From Abditibacteriaceae bacterium (GTDB lineage: Bacteria; Armatimonadota; Abditibacteriia; Abditibacteriales; Abditibacteriaceae), in the NCBI GenBank assembly GCA_019239895.1, contig JAFAZH010000037.1, forward strand, positions 24,447-88,446: a stretch of DNA of 64,000 nucleotides. Direction: 5' to 3'. Every line of letters begins with the position of its first letter. Within the stretch, counting starts at the first letter, position 1. Shown piece after piece: positions 42,305 to 51,904 of this stretch. The notes below the pieces were generated by a model that saw only the letters and a list, made by a program, of their open reading frames with translations, was not told the DNA's origin and searched no databases. Both the position numbers and the translations under genes were made by a program.

Positions 42305-42892
42305 ATGCCTATCTCCATCATCGTGGCGGCAGGGGTTGTCGCTTTTGTTTTTATTGTGTGGTTGTGGGTGAGCAGTCGGCGCTATGCGCGGGTGTTTGCT
42401 GATGCCAATTACCTGGAACTGGGCGTGGGTTTGGAGCGCCTCAAAGCTGCCGCGTTACAGCGTATGGAGACGGTCGGGGAGGAAACGCCGCTTGGTCTCA
42501 ACGACCCCCGCGTGCTGCGCACCCAGGCGGATTTGGCTGTTGTCTATACTATCAGTCGTCGGGCAGCAGGTGACACCGCGCCGCAATGGGTGCATCATCT
42601 GTCGGTCGGGCTTTCCGGGCGTTATACACCGCATCGTGTCGCCGCCCCCATGATCGTTTATATTCTGCAACTGCTGGAAATTGACCTGCCACGGGCCGTC
42701 GTGGAAATCGCGCCCAACCATGTCTTCCATGTCGAATGGGTGTTAGATGAAAACGAGCAAGCAGCTTTTACAGCGCGCCCAGTCAAGGTGCCGCCACCAG
42801 AACTGATACGCCGCGTCCATCTGCAATGCCTGCGCCGCCGTGACGACTTGCGCCTGGGACAGATTGGAGAAAGGATGCAGGCGGAAGGATGA
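42305..42892 (+). CDS. Membrane-anchored protein of unknown family
   Basis: A 195-aa protein with one N-terminal membrane helix (ISIIVAAGVVAFVFIVWLWV) and a cytoplasmic alpha/beta domain with a basic C-terminus (RRVHLQCLRRRDDLRL). The frame is open to 42245 but the extra N-terminus is encoded by the repeat. The last residues and stop (ggatgcaggcggaaggatga) come from another word repeat. Not recognised. Confidence 0.6.
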   Translation: MPISIIVAAGVVAFVFIVWLWVSSRRYARVFADANYLELGVGLERLKAAALQRMETVGEETPLGLNDPRVLRTQADLAVVYTISRRAAGDTAPQWVHHLSVGLSGRYTPHRVAAPMIVYILQLLEIDLPRAVVEIAPNHVFHVEWVLDENEQAAFTARPVKVPPPELIRRVHLQCLRRRDDLRLGQIGERMQAEG

Positions 42893-42984
42893 AAAGAGGG
42901 AACCAGAGGATGACGCACTGAACTTTTCCAGGTTGGCATAGCATCTAAGATTTATTCGCAGGCTTCTTGCGGGAGTATCCATTT

Positions 42985-43884
42985 ATGAGACAACTTAGCC
43001 GCATTCTTTACTTCCTTGGCCTTATCATAGTCATCAATGGGCGTGGCACGGTTATTCACGCGCAACCGCCGGAAGTGCCGGGGCAAACTGCACCAGCCAC
43101 CCAGCGGCAGGCTGAGCGTGAGGCGATGGAGCGGATCGCGCAGGTTTTTAATAAACCCGAGGACTTGAAGTTTCTGGCGGTTGATATTGTGGGCCACCCT
43201 CTGGATGCGGCGACGCTGACCGTTGTGGAGCAGGAGATTCGCCGCGTGCGCGGCAACCTGACGCTGGAAGTCAATGACATTTCCGTGGAGCGTAATCCCG
43301 ACGGCCAAACAGCCAGTGTGATGGTGGGCGCGAGCCTGAAGAATTATCTGTTGAGCAGCACTCAGTATGAAAAGCTGAGCTTGCGCCACCAGGAAGATAA
43401 ATGGCTCGTAGTGCCCGGTGACCCCAAACAGGTCTTTGCTGATCCCCAGGTCGGGACGCTGCTCCGATTGGCCACTCTCATCGCTGAGCCTCAAGCGTCC
43501 TTGCAAGCCGCCTGGCAAGAGGCGTCTGCAGCCAGCATCAAGCAATTAGAAATTGGGCTGTTGCAGTTCTTGGAAGATACCAATCACAAATTCACTACTA
43601 CGCCCGAAACCTTTGCCAAAGATATTCAACCCTATCTCGGCTCCGACCAACTTTTTTATTCGCCTGCGGATAAGAGCGGCAACATGAGTTATCGCTTAAA
43701 CACCGCATTAATCGGTAGAACTTTTCCTCGAATCCAGCACCCGGACACCACCGTCATGGTTTACGAGGGCCATGATGGTGAACTCAGCTTCGTGCATAAC
43801 GGGCGGGCCGTCGTCGGCTTTGCCGATGGCCATGTGATGCTGGTGGATCAGGAGCAAGCCAAGACTCTCCGCTGGAAGCCATAA
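42985..43884 (+). CDS. Exported protein ending in an H-X9-DG motif
   Basis: A 299-aa protein with a signal peptide (residues 1-26, VIHAQ), not a type IV prepilin leader. The middle is a domain of unknown type (VEQEIRRVRGNLTLEV, then LRHQEDKWLVVPG, which resembles small DUF4878-like folds). The C-terminus has the prepilin-associated H-x9-DG motif (FVHNGRAVVGFADGHV). The motif usually occurs at the end of DUF1559 prepilins, so this may be a derived relative or a gene fusion. Confidence 0.7.
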   Translation: MRQLSRILYFLGLIIVINGRGTVIHAQPPEVPGQTAPATQRQAEREAMERIAQVFNKPEDLKFLAVDIVGHPLDAATLTVVEQEIRRVRGNLTLEVNDISVERNPDGQTASVMVGASLKNYLLSSTQYEKLSLRHQEDKWLVVPGDPKQVFADPQVGTLLRLATLIAEPQASLQAAWQEASAASIKQLEIGLLQFLEDTNHKFTTTPETFAKDIQPYLGSDQLFYSPADKSGNMSYRLNTALIGRTFPRIQHPDTTVMVYEGHDGELSFVHNGRAVVGFADGHVMLVDQEQAKTLRWKP

Positions 43885-43931
43885 GTTGCCATCTGGTAAG
43901 GCTTCACCGTTAGACCCCTTGGCGGGCGCTT

Positions 43932-44495
43932 TCATTTGGTGAGTGGCTTACCCGCGATGGAGGCAAAGGGCACCGGGCCTGTATAGCGGCTATCTAAGGC
44001 ATTGTCGCGGTTATCACCCAGGCAGAAGAATTCGCCCGCTAGCACTGTCGCTGCGAAGTCGTGCGCCGGAGTTGTATTGTCGCCATACTGAACCTGGTAG
44101 CTGGCCTGGCCGCTCTGCTCCTGATAGATAGAGACTTTTCTGATGCGGCGCACCAGGCGATGCGCAAGAAGGGTTCCATTCACCCACACCTTGTCCCCGA
44201 CTAACTTTACTCTGTCCCCCGGCAGACCGATAACTCGTTTCAGGGATGTTGTCATGGGGTTGCTGCCATTAGGCTTGGTCGCATACAGCACAACGTCACC
44301 GCGCCGCACTTGAGCGGCACTTTGATAGGGGTGCTGCTGAATGGGGATGGTAGACCGCGTGGCTAAAGTTGGCTCCATACTGCCACTGGCCACGAAGTAA
44401 GGCTTAGGCTGACTCGCTGCCACCCAGGTCACTGCCGGAATTGCCAGCACAACAAGGATACTGGCGGCTATCAAAGTTTTCTCTTTCTGTTCCAT
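43932..44495 (-). CDS. lepB: Signal peptidase I
   Basis: A 187-aa type I signal peptidase; cleaves Sec signal peptides at the outer face of the inner membrane. Catalytic Ser39 in SGSMEPT, Lys86 in LKRVIGLPGD, and box E GDNRDNALDSR at 160-170. One membrane segment (residues about 8-27) precedes the catalytic part. GGGAGG upstream of ATG 44495 sets the start. Many secreted proteins in this window are its likely substrates. Confidence 0.95.
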   Translation of the reverse strand: MEQKEKTLIAASILVVLAIPAVTWVAASQPKPYFVASGSMEPTLATRSTIPIQQHPYQSAAQVRRGDVVLYATKPNGSNPMTTSLKRVIGLPGDRVKLVGDKVWVNGTLLAHRLVRRIRKVSIYQEQSGQASYQVQYGDNTTPAHDFAATVLAGEFFCLGDNRDNALDSRYTGPVPFASIAGKPLTK

Positions 44496-44796
44496 CCTGC
44501 GGCCTCCCTTTTTAACTCCCGCGTTAAAGCGCAACTTATTATGGCAGGTTATCACACCCTGCAAGATAAGCCCAGTGGTGCAGCGATTGGTTCGACTAAA
44601 GACTGGGATGAGCCGCCAGCGCAAAGCTTGTGCGGGGAACCGTAAGTCATGTGTCTCGATGCTGATTCTTAATCTGATCCAATAAAAATCACCGCCGAGA
44701 GTGCAGCCGGACTGCAAACACACGCTGCTCCTGCTGCTTTCATTTGTGGTCTTTGAGTAGACTATAAGTCATTCCTGGTATTAGTGGGTCATAATT
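44496..44796. other. Divergent intergenic region without a gene
   Basis: About 300 bp between lepB and the next plus-strand gene. I see no repeat, RNA or open frame with a ribosome-binding site; presumably the two promoters. Confidence 0.4.
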
Positions 44797-45135
44797 TTGA
44801 AACGGCTTTGGCTACTCTCGATAGTGTTCTGTATCCTGCTGGCGGCGGCGTTCGGCCTGATAGCGGTCACTCTGCATAAATATTCCCCGGCGTTTGGTTC
44901 ATCCGACTTTGGCTGGTCATCCGCGTCCGCATTGCTGTCCATATTGTTGATCGGGCTGTCCATCGCCAGAGGGTCACTCTGGACACGCGGCGGAGCGCCA
45001 CCGGCTTTTGGCGGACACACGGGCCTGCGGCTCGTGGTGGGTGCGCTTTGCCTGGTGCTGGTGCCGATTGTGTTAATTGCCATTTACCATTTCTACTACA
45101 GCCCCATCATCGCCTTGCTCAACAGCAATGGTTAG
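44797..45135 (+). CDS. Small membrane protein, unknown family
   Basis: A 112-aa protein starting at TTG, with three membrane helices (LWLLSIVFCILLAAAFGLIAV, SALLSILLIGLSIA, LRLVVGALCLVLVPIVLIAIY). No ribosome-binding site is convincing, so the start is uncertain. Not recognised. Confidence 0.5.
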   Translation: MKRLWLLSIVFCILLAAAFGLIAVTLHKYSPAFGSSDFGWSSASALLSILLIGLSIARGSLWTRGGAPPAFGGHTGLRLVVGALCLVLVPIVLIAIYHFYYSPIIALLNSNG

Positions 45136-45273
45136 CGCCGGGACAACTGCGGTGTATAGAGTCCAGGTAAAATTGGCATAAGGTGACTTGCATAAGCGGA
45201 AATGGTCTGGCATAATGGTCTTAATCCTTACTGTCTGATAGAGCATCGGCCACCTACTATCTCTTATCTCCAC

Positions 45274-46209
45274 ATGAAAAGATTAAAACCCTTTGACCTA
45301 TGCCTTATGCTCCTACCAGTTGTGGCGTTGGCAGCATTAGGGGTTAGTCGCTATCATCCGCCGGGGAGAACCGACTTGTATGTGGAGGAGATTAAGTTAG
45401 AGCCAGTTACGCCGAGTGAAGTGGAAGCGGGCTTCAGTTATAAGGTGGCCGTGGTGCTGAATCATCCGTGGCCGAAACCCGCCTGGTGGGGGCCAAGCGC
45501 CGTGGGCAGCCTGACTTTTATAGATCCCCTACAAGATGCTGGCACAACGCATGAGGCCCGACCTTCCTATTGGCGTATCGGTGGTGGTTTAATTTATCAG
45601 AAGGCGGGGCGACCACAGAGATTTTTAGGGCATGACCATCTTGGTGGCGTCCAATACTACACAACTTCTTACGAAAATGGCCGCCTTGTCATGCACTGGC
45701 TGCTGGCGCTTCACCAGGTGCCGGATCAGCTTGGAGCAATCACCTTCTTAGCCGCTATGGGCAGAGACTTCATGCCTGCGCAGTCAGCTTCACTCATTGT
45801 CCGTCAGGCGGGGCAACATCGCGGCATTCCGGCGGTTGATAAAAGATGCCCATTATCGCTGACGCACCTGAGCGTGGAGCCTTATGGTTCCCCTCTGGAT
45901 GCCGATGTTAAAGTTGGCTTGAAGTATGCTGGCGCAATGCCAAATGGCCCTGATGGGTTGCAGTGGCAATGGGGTCACTGGTATGTCGTGGACGTAAAAG
46001 ATAAACACTATACTTGGGTGCCTGGGACTACCGGCGGGGTAGGGTGGGGCATGTTCGATTATGACGCGGCAAAAGGTGAATTTAAGACGCATTTCTTTGT
46101 GCCGCGAACACAAATGCCTTCGGTTCCCGGCCCGGTGACAGTAAAGCAAAAGTTATCGGTTAACGGCTGTTGGCCGTTAACCATTTCCGCTGTCGTGCGT
46201 CCCTATTGA
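45274..46209 (+). CDS. Exported protein of unknown family, two beta domains
   Basis: A 311-aa protein with an N-terminal hydrophobic segment (LCLMLLPVVALAALGV) as signal anchor. It has two similar beta-rich halves opening IKLEPVTPSEVEAGFSYKV and HLSVEPYGSPLDADVKVGL, the pattern of a duplicated Ig-like fold, rich in Trp/Tyr. Not recognised. ATG 45274 is chosen over upstream in-frame starts because the hydrophobic stretch then lies at the N-terminus. Confidence 0.6.
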   Translation: MKRLKPFDLCLMLLPVVALAALGVSRYHPPGRTDLYVEEIKLEPVTPSEVEAGFSYKVAVVLNHPWPKPAWWGPSAVGSLTFIDPLQDAGTTHEARPSYWRIGGGLIYQKAGRPQRFLGHDHLGGVQYYTTSYENGRLVMHWLLALHQVPDQLGAITFLAAMGRDFMPAQSASLIVRQAGQHRGIPAVDKRCPLSLTHLSVEPYGSPLDADVKVGLKYAGAMPNGPDGLQWQWGHWYVVDVKDKHYTWVPGTTGGVGWGMFDYDAAKGEFKTHFFVPRTQMPSVPGPVTVKQKLSVNGCWPLTISAVVRPY

Positions 46210-46245
46210 TCGAATGCAATCTACGATGCAGACGAGGGGTTACTG

Positions 46246-46929
46246 ATGAAACATCGTCTTTTAGGGTTCCTCCGCTACTCGCTGGCGGTGTTGTGCTTTC
46301 TCTTTGTCGCTGTAGTGACCACCTACGTCCTGTTCTGTCTTTTCCTATACACTTTTGGCACGCCGGATGTCATCAATGTGACGCACCAAAAGTTCACACG
46401 GGGTGCCGCGTCGGGTGCCACTACCACGACGGCTATTCGCATATCAGGCTCTAACTGGCGCGTCTGGTGCAGCATCTTGTTAGGGCTGGTGGCGGGCGCA
46501 GGTGCGGCTACTCTGGTGCTGCGACCCTATTTGCTCAAGCGCGTGCCCAAAGATGTGTGGTGGATGATGGCCCCGGTCTGTGGGCTGGTAGTGTTTGGCC
46601 TCTGGAAACTCTTTGTGCCGCCTCCGGTGGAACCTCGCCATGCACCGCCTGATATGATTGGCAAATTTCACTATGACTGTACTGGACAAGATATAACTAA
46701 AGGTGGTTACACCGAGACTATTTTATTAGACGAAGAAAATAAGAATGATCGCCTGCGTATTGCCCAGAGCGTGGTCAAACTCAGACAAGCCAACCGGGGT
46801 GCCAAGCGAGCCGGGGAATACATAGATGTGTTGTTTCTCGATCCCGACCAAGATAATGCGTTGCTCAACCCGCAGCCGCGACATCGCATCACCTGGACAC
46901 CTAAGATGGGTTTTCAAAACCGCTATTGA
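46246..46929 (+). CDS. Membrane protein of unknown family
   Basis: A 227-aa protein with three predicted membrane helices (about residues 10-40, 70-95 and 103-123) and a C-terminal soluble domain (GGYTETILLDEENKNDRLRIAQ). Spaced 36 bp from the previous gene, so probably one operon with it. Not recognised. Confidence 0.6.
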   Translation: MKHRLLGFLRYSLAVLCFLFVAVVTTYVLFCLFLYTFGTPDVINVTHQKFTRGAASGATTTTAIRISGSNWRVWCSILLGLVAGAGAATLVLRPYLLKRVPKDVWWMMAPVCGLVVFGLWKLFVPPPVEPRHAPPDMIGKFHYDCTGQDITKGGYTETILLDEENKNDRLRIAQSVVKLRQANRGAKRAGEYIDVLFLDPDQDNALLNPQPRHRITWTPKMGFQNRY

Positions 46930-47133
46930 GGAGTCATCCAGAAATGGGGGATGCGCTAACGCTGGGCCAAGCGCAGGCGATTGAAATGCTGCCATTTTAG
47001 CGATTCATTCTGGTAGTCGGATGCAATCTGCTTGGACGCCGCACCAACAGAAAGCATCAGCTCCTGCGCACTAAATTTGCACGCTGCGGTAAGCTCAATA
47101 AGCAATGAGGCTGACTTGCCAGGAGGCGAACCA

Positions 47134-48027
47134 ATGGAAAAAAATTTGTTGCCAAGAATGATGCTGCGCCGTGTGCCAGGGGTGATTGGGTATATCCTGC
47201 TCGCGGTTCTGGCCCTGACAGCGCGGGAGGTCAGGGGGGCTGGTGAGGTGCAGGTGGCGGCGGGCGATGTGTCCGATACGCGCTCCACAACTTCCAGCTC
47301 GACGGGGCTGGAACTGACGCTCAATGTCACGGGCGATCTGTTGGCGCAGGCCAAGGGCGTGCGGCCCATTATCACCAAGGCGGTGGATGACAATGGCACG
47401 AATTTGCTGCCGAATAAACAGGATCACGATTTTAAAGAGGTCAAGATGAGCGGCAATGCCGTCGAGGTGAAGCTCAGCCTCAACAGTCCGGCCCGCAAAG
47501 CGGCGCAAGTGCGCGAAGTGGACGGAGCGTTAGAGATTTACGTGCCGCGTCACGACCCGCAAGCGGTGGTGGCGGTGAACAATGTGCAGCAGCAGACGGG
47601 GCATCCTCTCACCTCGCGCACCCTGCATGAGATGCACCTTACGGTCAGTGTGTGGACGAGGGCCCAATATCAGAAATATGAGGCGCAGCACAAAAGCAAA
47701 GGCTCGCAGAATGGTGGCCAAGAGTTGGCCAAGGGTTTGACCGATATGCTGGCGAGTATGTTTGGCGGTGGACATCAGAGCGGCAACAGCATCGTGATAG
47801 TCGTCAAAGACCCGCAGGATCGCCTGGTGGATGTCGGCTTTACCGACCCCAAAGGCCACGAAGTCAAGCGCAATTCGCGGATGCAGTCGGGCAGTGGCGA
47901 CGCGGAAACCATCACCTTTGATTTCGATAAGAAGCCGCCCGCCAACACGCGCCTGAATCTCTATGTCGCCACCCCCAAGTCCATCGTTAAGACGCCCTTC
48001 AAAGTCACCGCCGTGCCGTTGCCATAG
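47134..48027 (+). CDS. Exported protein of unknown family
   Basis: A 297-aa protein with AGGAGG 7 nt before ATG 47134 and a signal peptide ending near residue 36. Two beta-rich domains, a Lys/Gln-rich linker in the middle (KYEAQHKSKGSQNGGQ) and DPQDRLVDVGFTDPKGHEV near the end. Not recognised. Its end overlaps the convergent CXXCH gene by 23 bp. Confidence 0.65.
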   Translation: MEKNLLPRMMLRRVPGVIGYILLAVLALTAREVRGAGEVQVAAGDVSDTRSTTSSSTGLELTLNVTGDLLAQAKGVRPIITKAVDDNGTNLLPNKQDHDFKEVKMSGNAVEVKLSLNSPARKAAQVREVDGALEIYVPRHDPQAVVAVNNVQQQTGHPLTSRTLHEMHLTVSVWTRAQYQKYEAQHKSKGSQNGGQELAKGLTDMLASMFGGGHQSGNSIVIVVKDPQDRLVDVGFTDPKGHEVKRNSRMQSGSGDAETITFDFDKKPPANTRLNLYVATPKSIVKTPFKVTAVPLP

Positions 48028-48964
48028 CCGTGCTACGAGCCACTTGAGCCTGGACTGCAACTGCGCTCTTAGCCTGGTCTTTGAAAGCTTTGCGCTGTTG
48101 CAGCAAACGGGTCATCACACTTGCGGGTTCGCGCCGGTAGACATAAAAGGCCACCCCCACGGCGTCACCAATATGCAGCGGGGATGGAGTAGGGCGCGGT
48201 GCGGCAGGAAAAAAGTGGAGCGCACCGGGACTTCGAGAAGTGGTTATTTGAGAAGTGGTCAATGGTGGCACCTGGATTGTGTAAACACCCTGGGTATGAT
48301 CAGCGGCATGGCATTTCAGGCAGGCAGGCTGATTGGCCCGCACCAGGCGAGCTTCAACCGTCCAAGGGCCAATGGTGCTCTTGTCAATGTCCCCGCTGTC
48401 AGCCGCGAGCAAGGCCCGTTGGCCCGCCTCCTGGAGCTGCCAGGGTGCGGGCAGTGGCGGCTCGGCGGAGGTAGTCTGGAAGGAGTCAGGTGAAGATTGG
48501 GTGGCTTCCTGCTCTGGGGCCGTGATGAAGAGCGGCTGGCTCACGTTGCGGCGGAAGCTATAGCGATCCGCCCTTCCCCACTCGGCCTGCGTCAGCTTCA
48601 TTCGCAGTAAGGCACGCCCGCCCAGATAAAAACCGACCGTCCAACCGCCCTTTTCCAGATCGGCCACCGCCTGCTTTTCCGCCTCGGTGCTGGGTTCAAA
48701 AGTCTGAACGTGCTGTGGGACGGTTGGAATCCGCCCCATGCCGAAGCTGGTGAGAGTATGAAAACGCTGCTGCACGCAAGCGTCTAAAGCCTCGACGGGA
48801 CTCGGTGGCGTGGCCGATGCGCTATTGCTGACCCCCGTTGCCTGGCCGCCGTCAGCCTGCCCCCCGACAGTCTTATCGGCCAACCCGGAGCGCGTTTGCC
48901 CCACTGCCAGCGCTACCACAACGGTTCCCAGCACGGCACTCACGATCGGCACGGAACGTCCCAT
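48005..48964 (-). CDS. Exported protein with one CXXCH heme motif
   Basis: A 319-aa protein with a signal peptide (residues 1-29). The motif CLKCHAADHTQG near residue 215 is the covalent heme c site; HIGDAVGVAFYVYRR follows, as in the DUF3365/cytochrome-like sensor group, where the heme sits in a PAS-like pocket. No heme-lyase or electron-transfer partner is adjacent. Heme binding is predicted only. Confidence 0.7.
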   Translation of the reverse strand: MGRSVPIVSAVLGTVVVALAVGQTRSGLADKTVGGQADGGQATGVSNSASATPPSPVEALDACVQQRFHTLTSFGMGRIPTVPQHVQTFEPSTEAEKQAVADLEKGGWTVGFYLGGRALLRMKLTQAEWGRADRYSFRRNVSQPLFITAPEQEATQSSPDSFQTTSAEPPLPAPWQLQEAGQRALLAADSGDIDKSTIGPWTVEARLVRANQPACLKCHAADHTQGVYTIQVPPLTTSQITTSRSPGALHFFPAAPRPTPSPLHIGDAVGVAFYVYRREPASVMTRLLQQRKAFKDQAKSAVAVQAQVARSTAMATARR

Positions 48965-49105
48965 GATCTTACCTCCTGTTAAACCTTGAGGCCCAAGCGT
49001 CTCGACTCTTAGTGTTTATTGTAACCGCGAGCCAGTTCCACTACAAATGAGTTTTGGTGCCTGGCTTAAGTCGCAGGTTGTCGCTGGCGATCTATTTGTC
49101 GCATA

Positions 49106-50044
49106 ATGGTTGGCATGAATGAGAGCGTGGCGGGGCAGGGGAGCGCAGGATCGTTATGTCGTCAGGTGGCCGGGGTGCGGGAGCGGTTGATCTTCTGGTT
49201 GAAAGTGTCGCGGCCTGGTCTGTGGTCTACGACTGCATGGTTTTATATGCTGCCTTTAGGTCAACGACCCGTCTTTAATCATTGGACGTTCTGGCTGGGG
49301 CTGGGCTATGTGATGTTCCCGCTTGGCTTTTTGCTCTATGGCTGGAATGACATTGGCGACCGTGAGACCGACCAGTTCAACCAGCGCAAAGATACCTTTC
49401 TCTTCGGCGCACGCGGCACCCCAGCGCAGCTTGCCCGTTTGCCATTAGATATTGTGCTCGTGCAGTTGCCGTTTCTCATCCTGTTTACCGCGTTGCTTGG
49501 CTGGCGCGGCCCGCTCTGGTTTGTGGCCATGACGACAGCCAATGGACTTTATAATAACCGTCGCTTCCCCTTCAAGAGCCATCCGCCCCTGGATGTGCTA
49601 AACCAGGCGGGATACTTGCTCGTTTTTGTTTTGAGTAGCTGGATCAATGGGGTGCCGCAACTGCCTGCCGCCACCTTCCTATTTGGTGCCCTCTTCGCCA
49701 TGCACTCGCACCTGTTTGCCGAAGTGATGGACATCGAACCCGACCGCCGCGCCGGACGCTGCACCAGTGCGTTATTATTGGGCGTGCGTGCTTCCAAAGC
49801 GGTGCTGATTGCCATGCTGTTATTTGAAACTATCTTCGTGTTCCATGTCTTTCATAACTGGATTATTGGCGGTGTCTTGGCCCTCAGTGTGGCGTGGTTC
49901 ACCCTGGATGCCACCGTCATCTTCGGGGATCGTCTTTACCCGCAATGGCTGATTCGTCTCTTTGCCTTTGGCCTCAACGCGGCGGCAATGGGCAGCCTGT
50001 GGTGGGTGTGGTCGTCGGGGGCTTTGACGCAGGTGGGCCGGTGA
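49106..50044 (+). CDS. UbiA-family prenyltransferase
   Basis: A 312-aa integral membrane enzyme with eight or nine helices. First Asp motif GWNDIGDRETDQ (NDxxDxxxD) near residue 80, second EVMDIEPDRRAGR near 200; these bind Mg2+ and the prenyl diphosphate. Likely transfers an isoprenoid to an aromatic or polar acceptor. Relatives near carotenoid, quinone or lipid genes exist, but none is here. The start may be the second ATG (49115), placed just after a CATAAT -10-like box. Confidence 0.88.
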   Translation: MVGMNESVAGQGSAGSLCRQVAGVRERLIFWLKVSRPGLWSTTAWFYMLPLGQRPVFNHWTFWLGLGYVMFPLGFLLYGWNDIGDRETDQFNQRKDTFLFGARGTPAQLARLPLDIVLVQLPFLILFTALLGWRGPLWFVAMTTANGLYNNRRFPFKSHPPLDVLNQAGYLLVFVLSSWINGVPQLPAATFLFGALFAMHSHLFAEVMDIEPDRRAGRCTSALLLGVRASKAVLIAMLLFETIFVFHVFHNWIIGGVLALSVAWFTLDATVIFGDRLYPQWLIRLFAFGLNAAAMGSLWWVWSSGALTQVGR

Positions 50045-50161
50045 GACGGCGCGGGCTGATGACTGAGTGTTCAGGACTAAGTGAAACCCGGCCCCGGCCC
50101 TTGCCCTTGTTTAAGCTTGCTCGAGAAGGGTCGGGCCGGAGACCTGGCACCGTCTTAGCGC

Positions 50162-51085
50162 CTACTTGAACTCGGCCCGATGTTTGAAGAGTTCGCTGCC
50201 AAACATCGAGCCGCAGATGAACTGGCTGATTTCAATGGTGCCCTGCGCTTCGTTGCCAACTTTACCACCTTTTTCACCCATGAGGCCGCCCATGACAAAG
50301 GCGGGGCCAAGTGTGGTGCGGGCTAAGGCACCGATCCAATAATAGTAGTGGGTGCCGCCATTCCATTCGGCATTGGTCGCACCGGGTTGCGGTTGAAACG
50401 GCCCGGTGCGCGGATCGAACAGCGTGCCCATGCACCAGATGGCAGGAACCCCACCGGCCTGGGGATGTCCGGTGGGATAGCAGCGAATGTGCATGATGTC
50501 GGGCAGGGCCGGGCCGCCGGTGGTGCCGCGTCCCAGGATGTCCTGCAAAATCGGGTAAGCTGGGTCGCTGGCCGGGTGGCCATAATCACGCGGCAGTGGA
50601 GCGCCCGCCCATTGTTGGGGACGCGCCAGCAGGCGCACCACATTATGTAGCGTGAGCAGCACGACTTGCAAATTGGCCGCGCCATGCTCCTGGCAGGCAT
50701 CCAGGCCCAGCGTGAGGAGAGTATCCATGCCCACACGCTGACTTGGCTGGCGCGTTGCCAAGAACTGCTTGAGCCGCTGATAAACCGCGACCTCGCGCCC
50801 GGTGCGCACCGGCGGCACCGCGCCATCTTCAAACTTTAAATACTGGCCCAGCTTCAAGCGACGCACGGCGTCGTTGGTGCCCAATCCTGTCACGCGCCAG
50901 AACTCCTCAATATCATAGCGCACCCGGTGGCCTGCTATTGCCCAGTTTTGCGTCACCTTGACCAAATGCCCGGCTCGCGCCCGGCATGCCGCCTGGGAAA
51001 TCCCCTTGTCGCCTGCGGCAGCCCCGGCCCGCAGCCCCCCTATCCCGATTGCGCCCAACATCATCAGGCCCCTGGTTATGAGCAT
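50162..51085 (-). CDS. Exported protein of unknown family
   Basis: A 307-aa protein. An N-terminal hydrophobic segment (LMMLGAIGIGGLRAGAAAG) precedes a helical part, a Pro/Gly-rich stretch with DIMHIRCYPTGHPQAGGVPAIWC, and a YYYWIGALARTTLGPAFVMGG-like end. Not recognised. It has several Cys and His but no clear metal pattern. Confidence 0.6.
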   Translation of the reverse strand: MLITRGLMMLGAIGIGGLRAGAAAGDKGISQAACRARAGHLVKVTQNWAIAGHRVRYDIEEFWRVTGLGTNDAVRRLKLGQYLKFEDGAVPPVRTGREVAVYQRLKQFLATRQPSQRVGMDTLLTLGLDACQEHGAANLQVVLLTLHNVVRLLARPQQWAGAPLPRDYGHPASDPAYPILQDILGRGTTGGPALPDIMHIRCYPTGHPQAGGVPAIWCMGTLFDPRTGPFQPQPGATNAEWNGGTHYYYWIGALARTTLGPAFVMGGLMGEKGGKVGNEAQGTIEISQFICGSMFGSELFKHRAEFK

Positions 51086-51504
51086 CCACCCTGCCCACCG
51101 CGCCTCACGCTGCCCCCAGGTTGTAACCTAAGAGGCACTTTAGGTTGCATTCCAGGTTGCGCTCCCCACGCTATGCGAGGCTACTCTGCATACCATCGTA
51201 ACCGTTGCATATCCCCTCCCGGAGAAATTCATTGCCCTCATTATAGCCCCAATCCGGGACGAGTACATAATAGCTCTGCGATAGGTGCCAACAGTCGGAG
51301 GGCGGTGTGCAGCTCAAAGGGGCAATTAAGATATGAGAGGAATAGGCCAAACTTCTATCGTCGGGTTTCTATAAATGGATAGCATGGAGAGGTGGACGGG
51401 AAAGGGCAGGGGGCAAGGACAGGTCATGAGGGCCGCCCTTGCAAATTTACCGCGTTGAATATAACATCAACATACTGCAAAATTCTGCTGCTCAGGAACT
51501 AATT
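51086..51504. other. 419-bp divergent intergenic region upstream of the ankyrin/OLD cluster
   Basis: No gene was supported. Near 51117-51165 the word CAGGTTG is repeated and AACCTAA...TTAGGTT pairs (51125-51146). The rest holds AT-rich stretches before the ankyrin ATG that probably carry its promoter. Confidence 0.35.
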
Positions 51505-51882
51505 ATGACTACTGCCAGGATTACCAAGAATGACATCAAGGACTTTGTGACCGCCGCACATGGCAATTTGGATAAGGTGCGAGCGATGCTGGCCGCAAAG
51601 CCAGGGTTGTTGAATCTGCCCAACGGCAATGAGACGGCAATGGGCGCGGCCTGCCAGATGAAGCATCAAGCGATTATCCAGTTCCTGCTCGATAACGGCG
51701 CACCTCTCGATATATACGCCGCCTGTGTCATGGGGTGGACAGACAAAGTCGCCGTGTTCCTGGATGCTGACCCCTCTCTGGCGAACACCAAAAACAAACA
51801 GTCGCACAACAAATACACCATCAGCTTCGCCGCCGAGCAACCGCAAGTGATGGAACTACTGCAAAGTCGTGGTGCCAAGTAG
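51505..51882 (+). CDS. Ankyrin-repeat protein
   Basis: A 125-aa protein with about three ankyrin-type helix pairs: GNLDKVRAMLAAKPGLLN, AACQMKHQAIIQFLLDNGAPLDIYAAC and MGWTDKVAVFLDADPSLAN, then AAEQPQVMELLQSRGAK. ATG 51505 has AGGAAC upstream. It ends 22 bp before the 79-aa gene and thus heads the OLD cluster; ankyrins often serve as adaptors or immunity proteins. Confidence 0.85.
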   Translation: MTTARITKNDIKDFVTAAHGNLDKVRAMLAAKPGLLNLPNGNETAMGAACQMKHQAIIQFLLDNGAPLDIYAACVMGWTDKVAVFLDADPSLANTKNKQSHNKYTISFAAEQPQVMELLQSRGAK

Positions 51883-51904
51883 GGAGGTAAGGGAAACTTG
51901 CACT

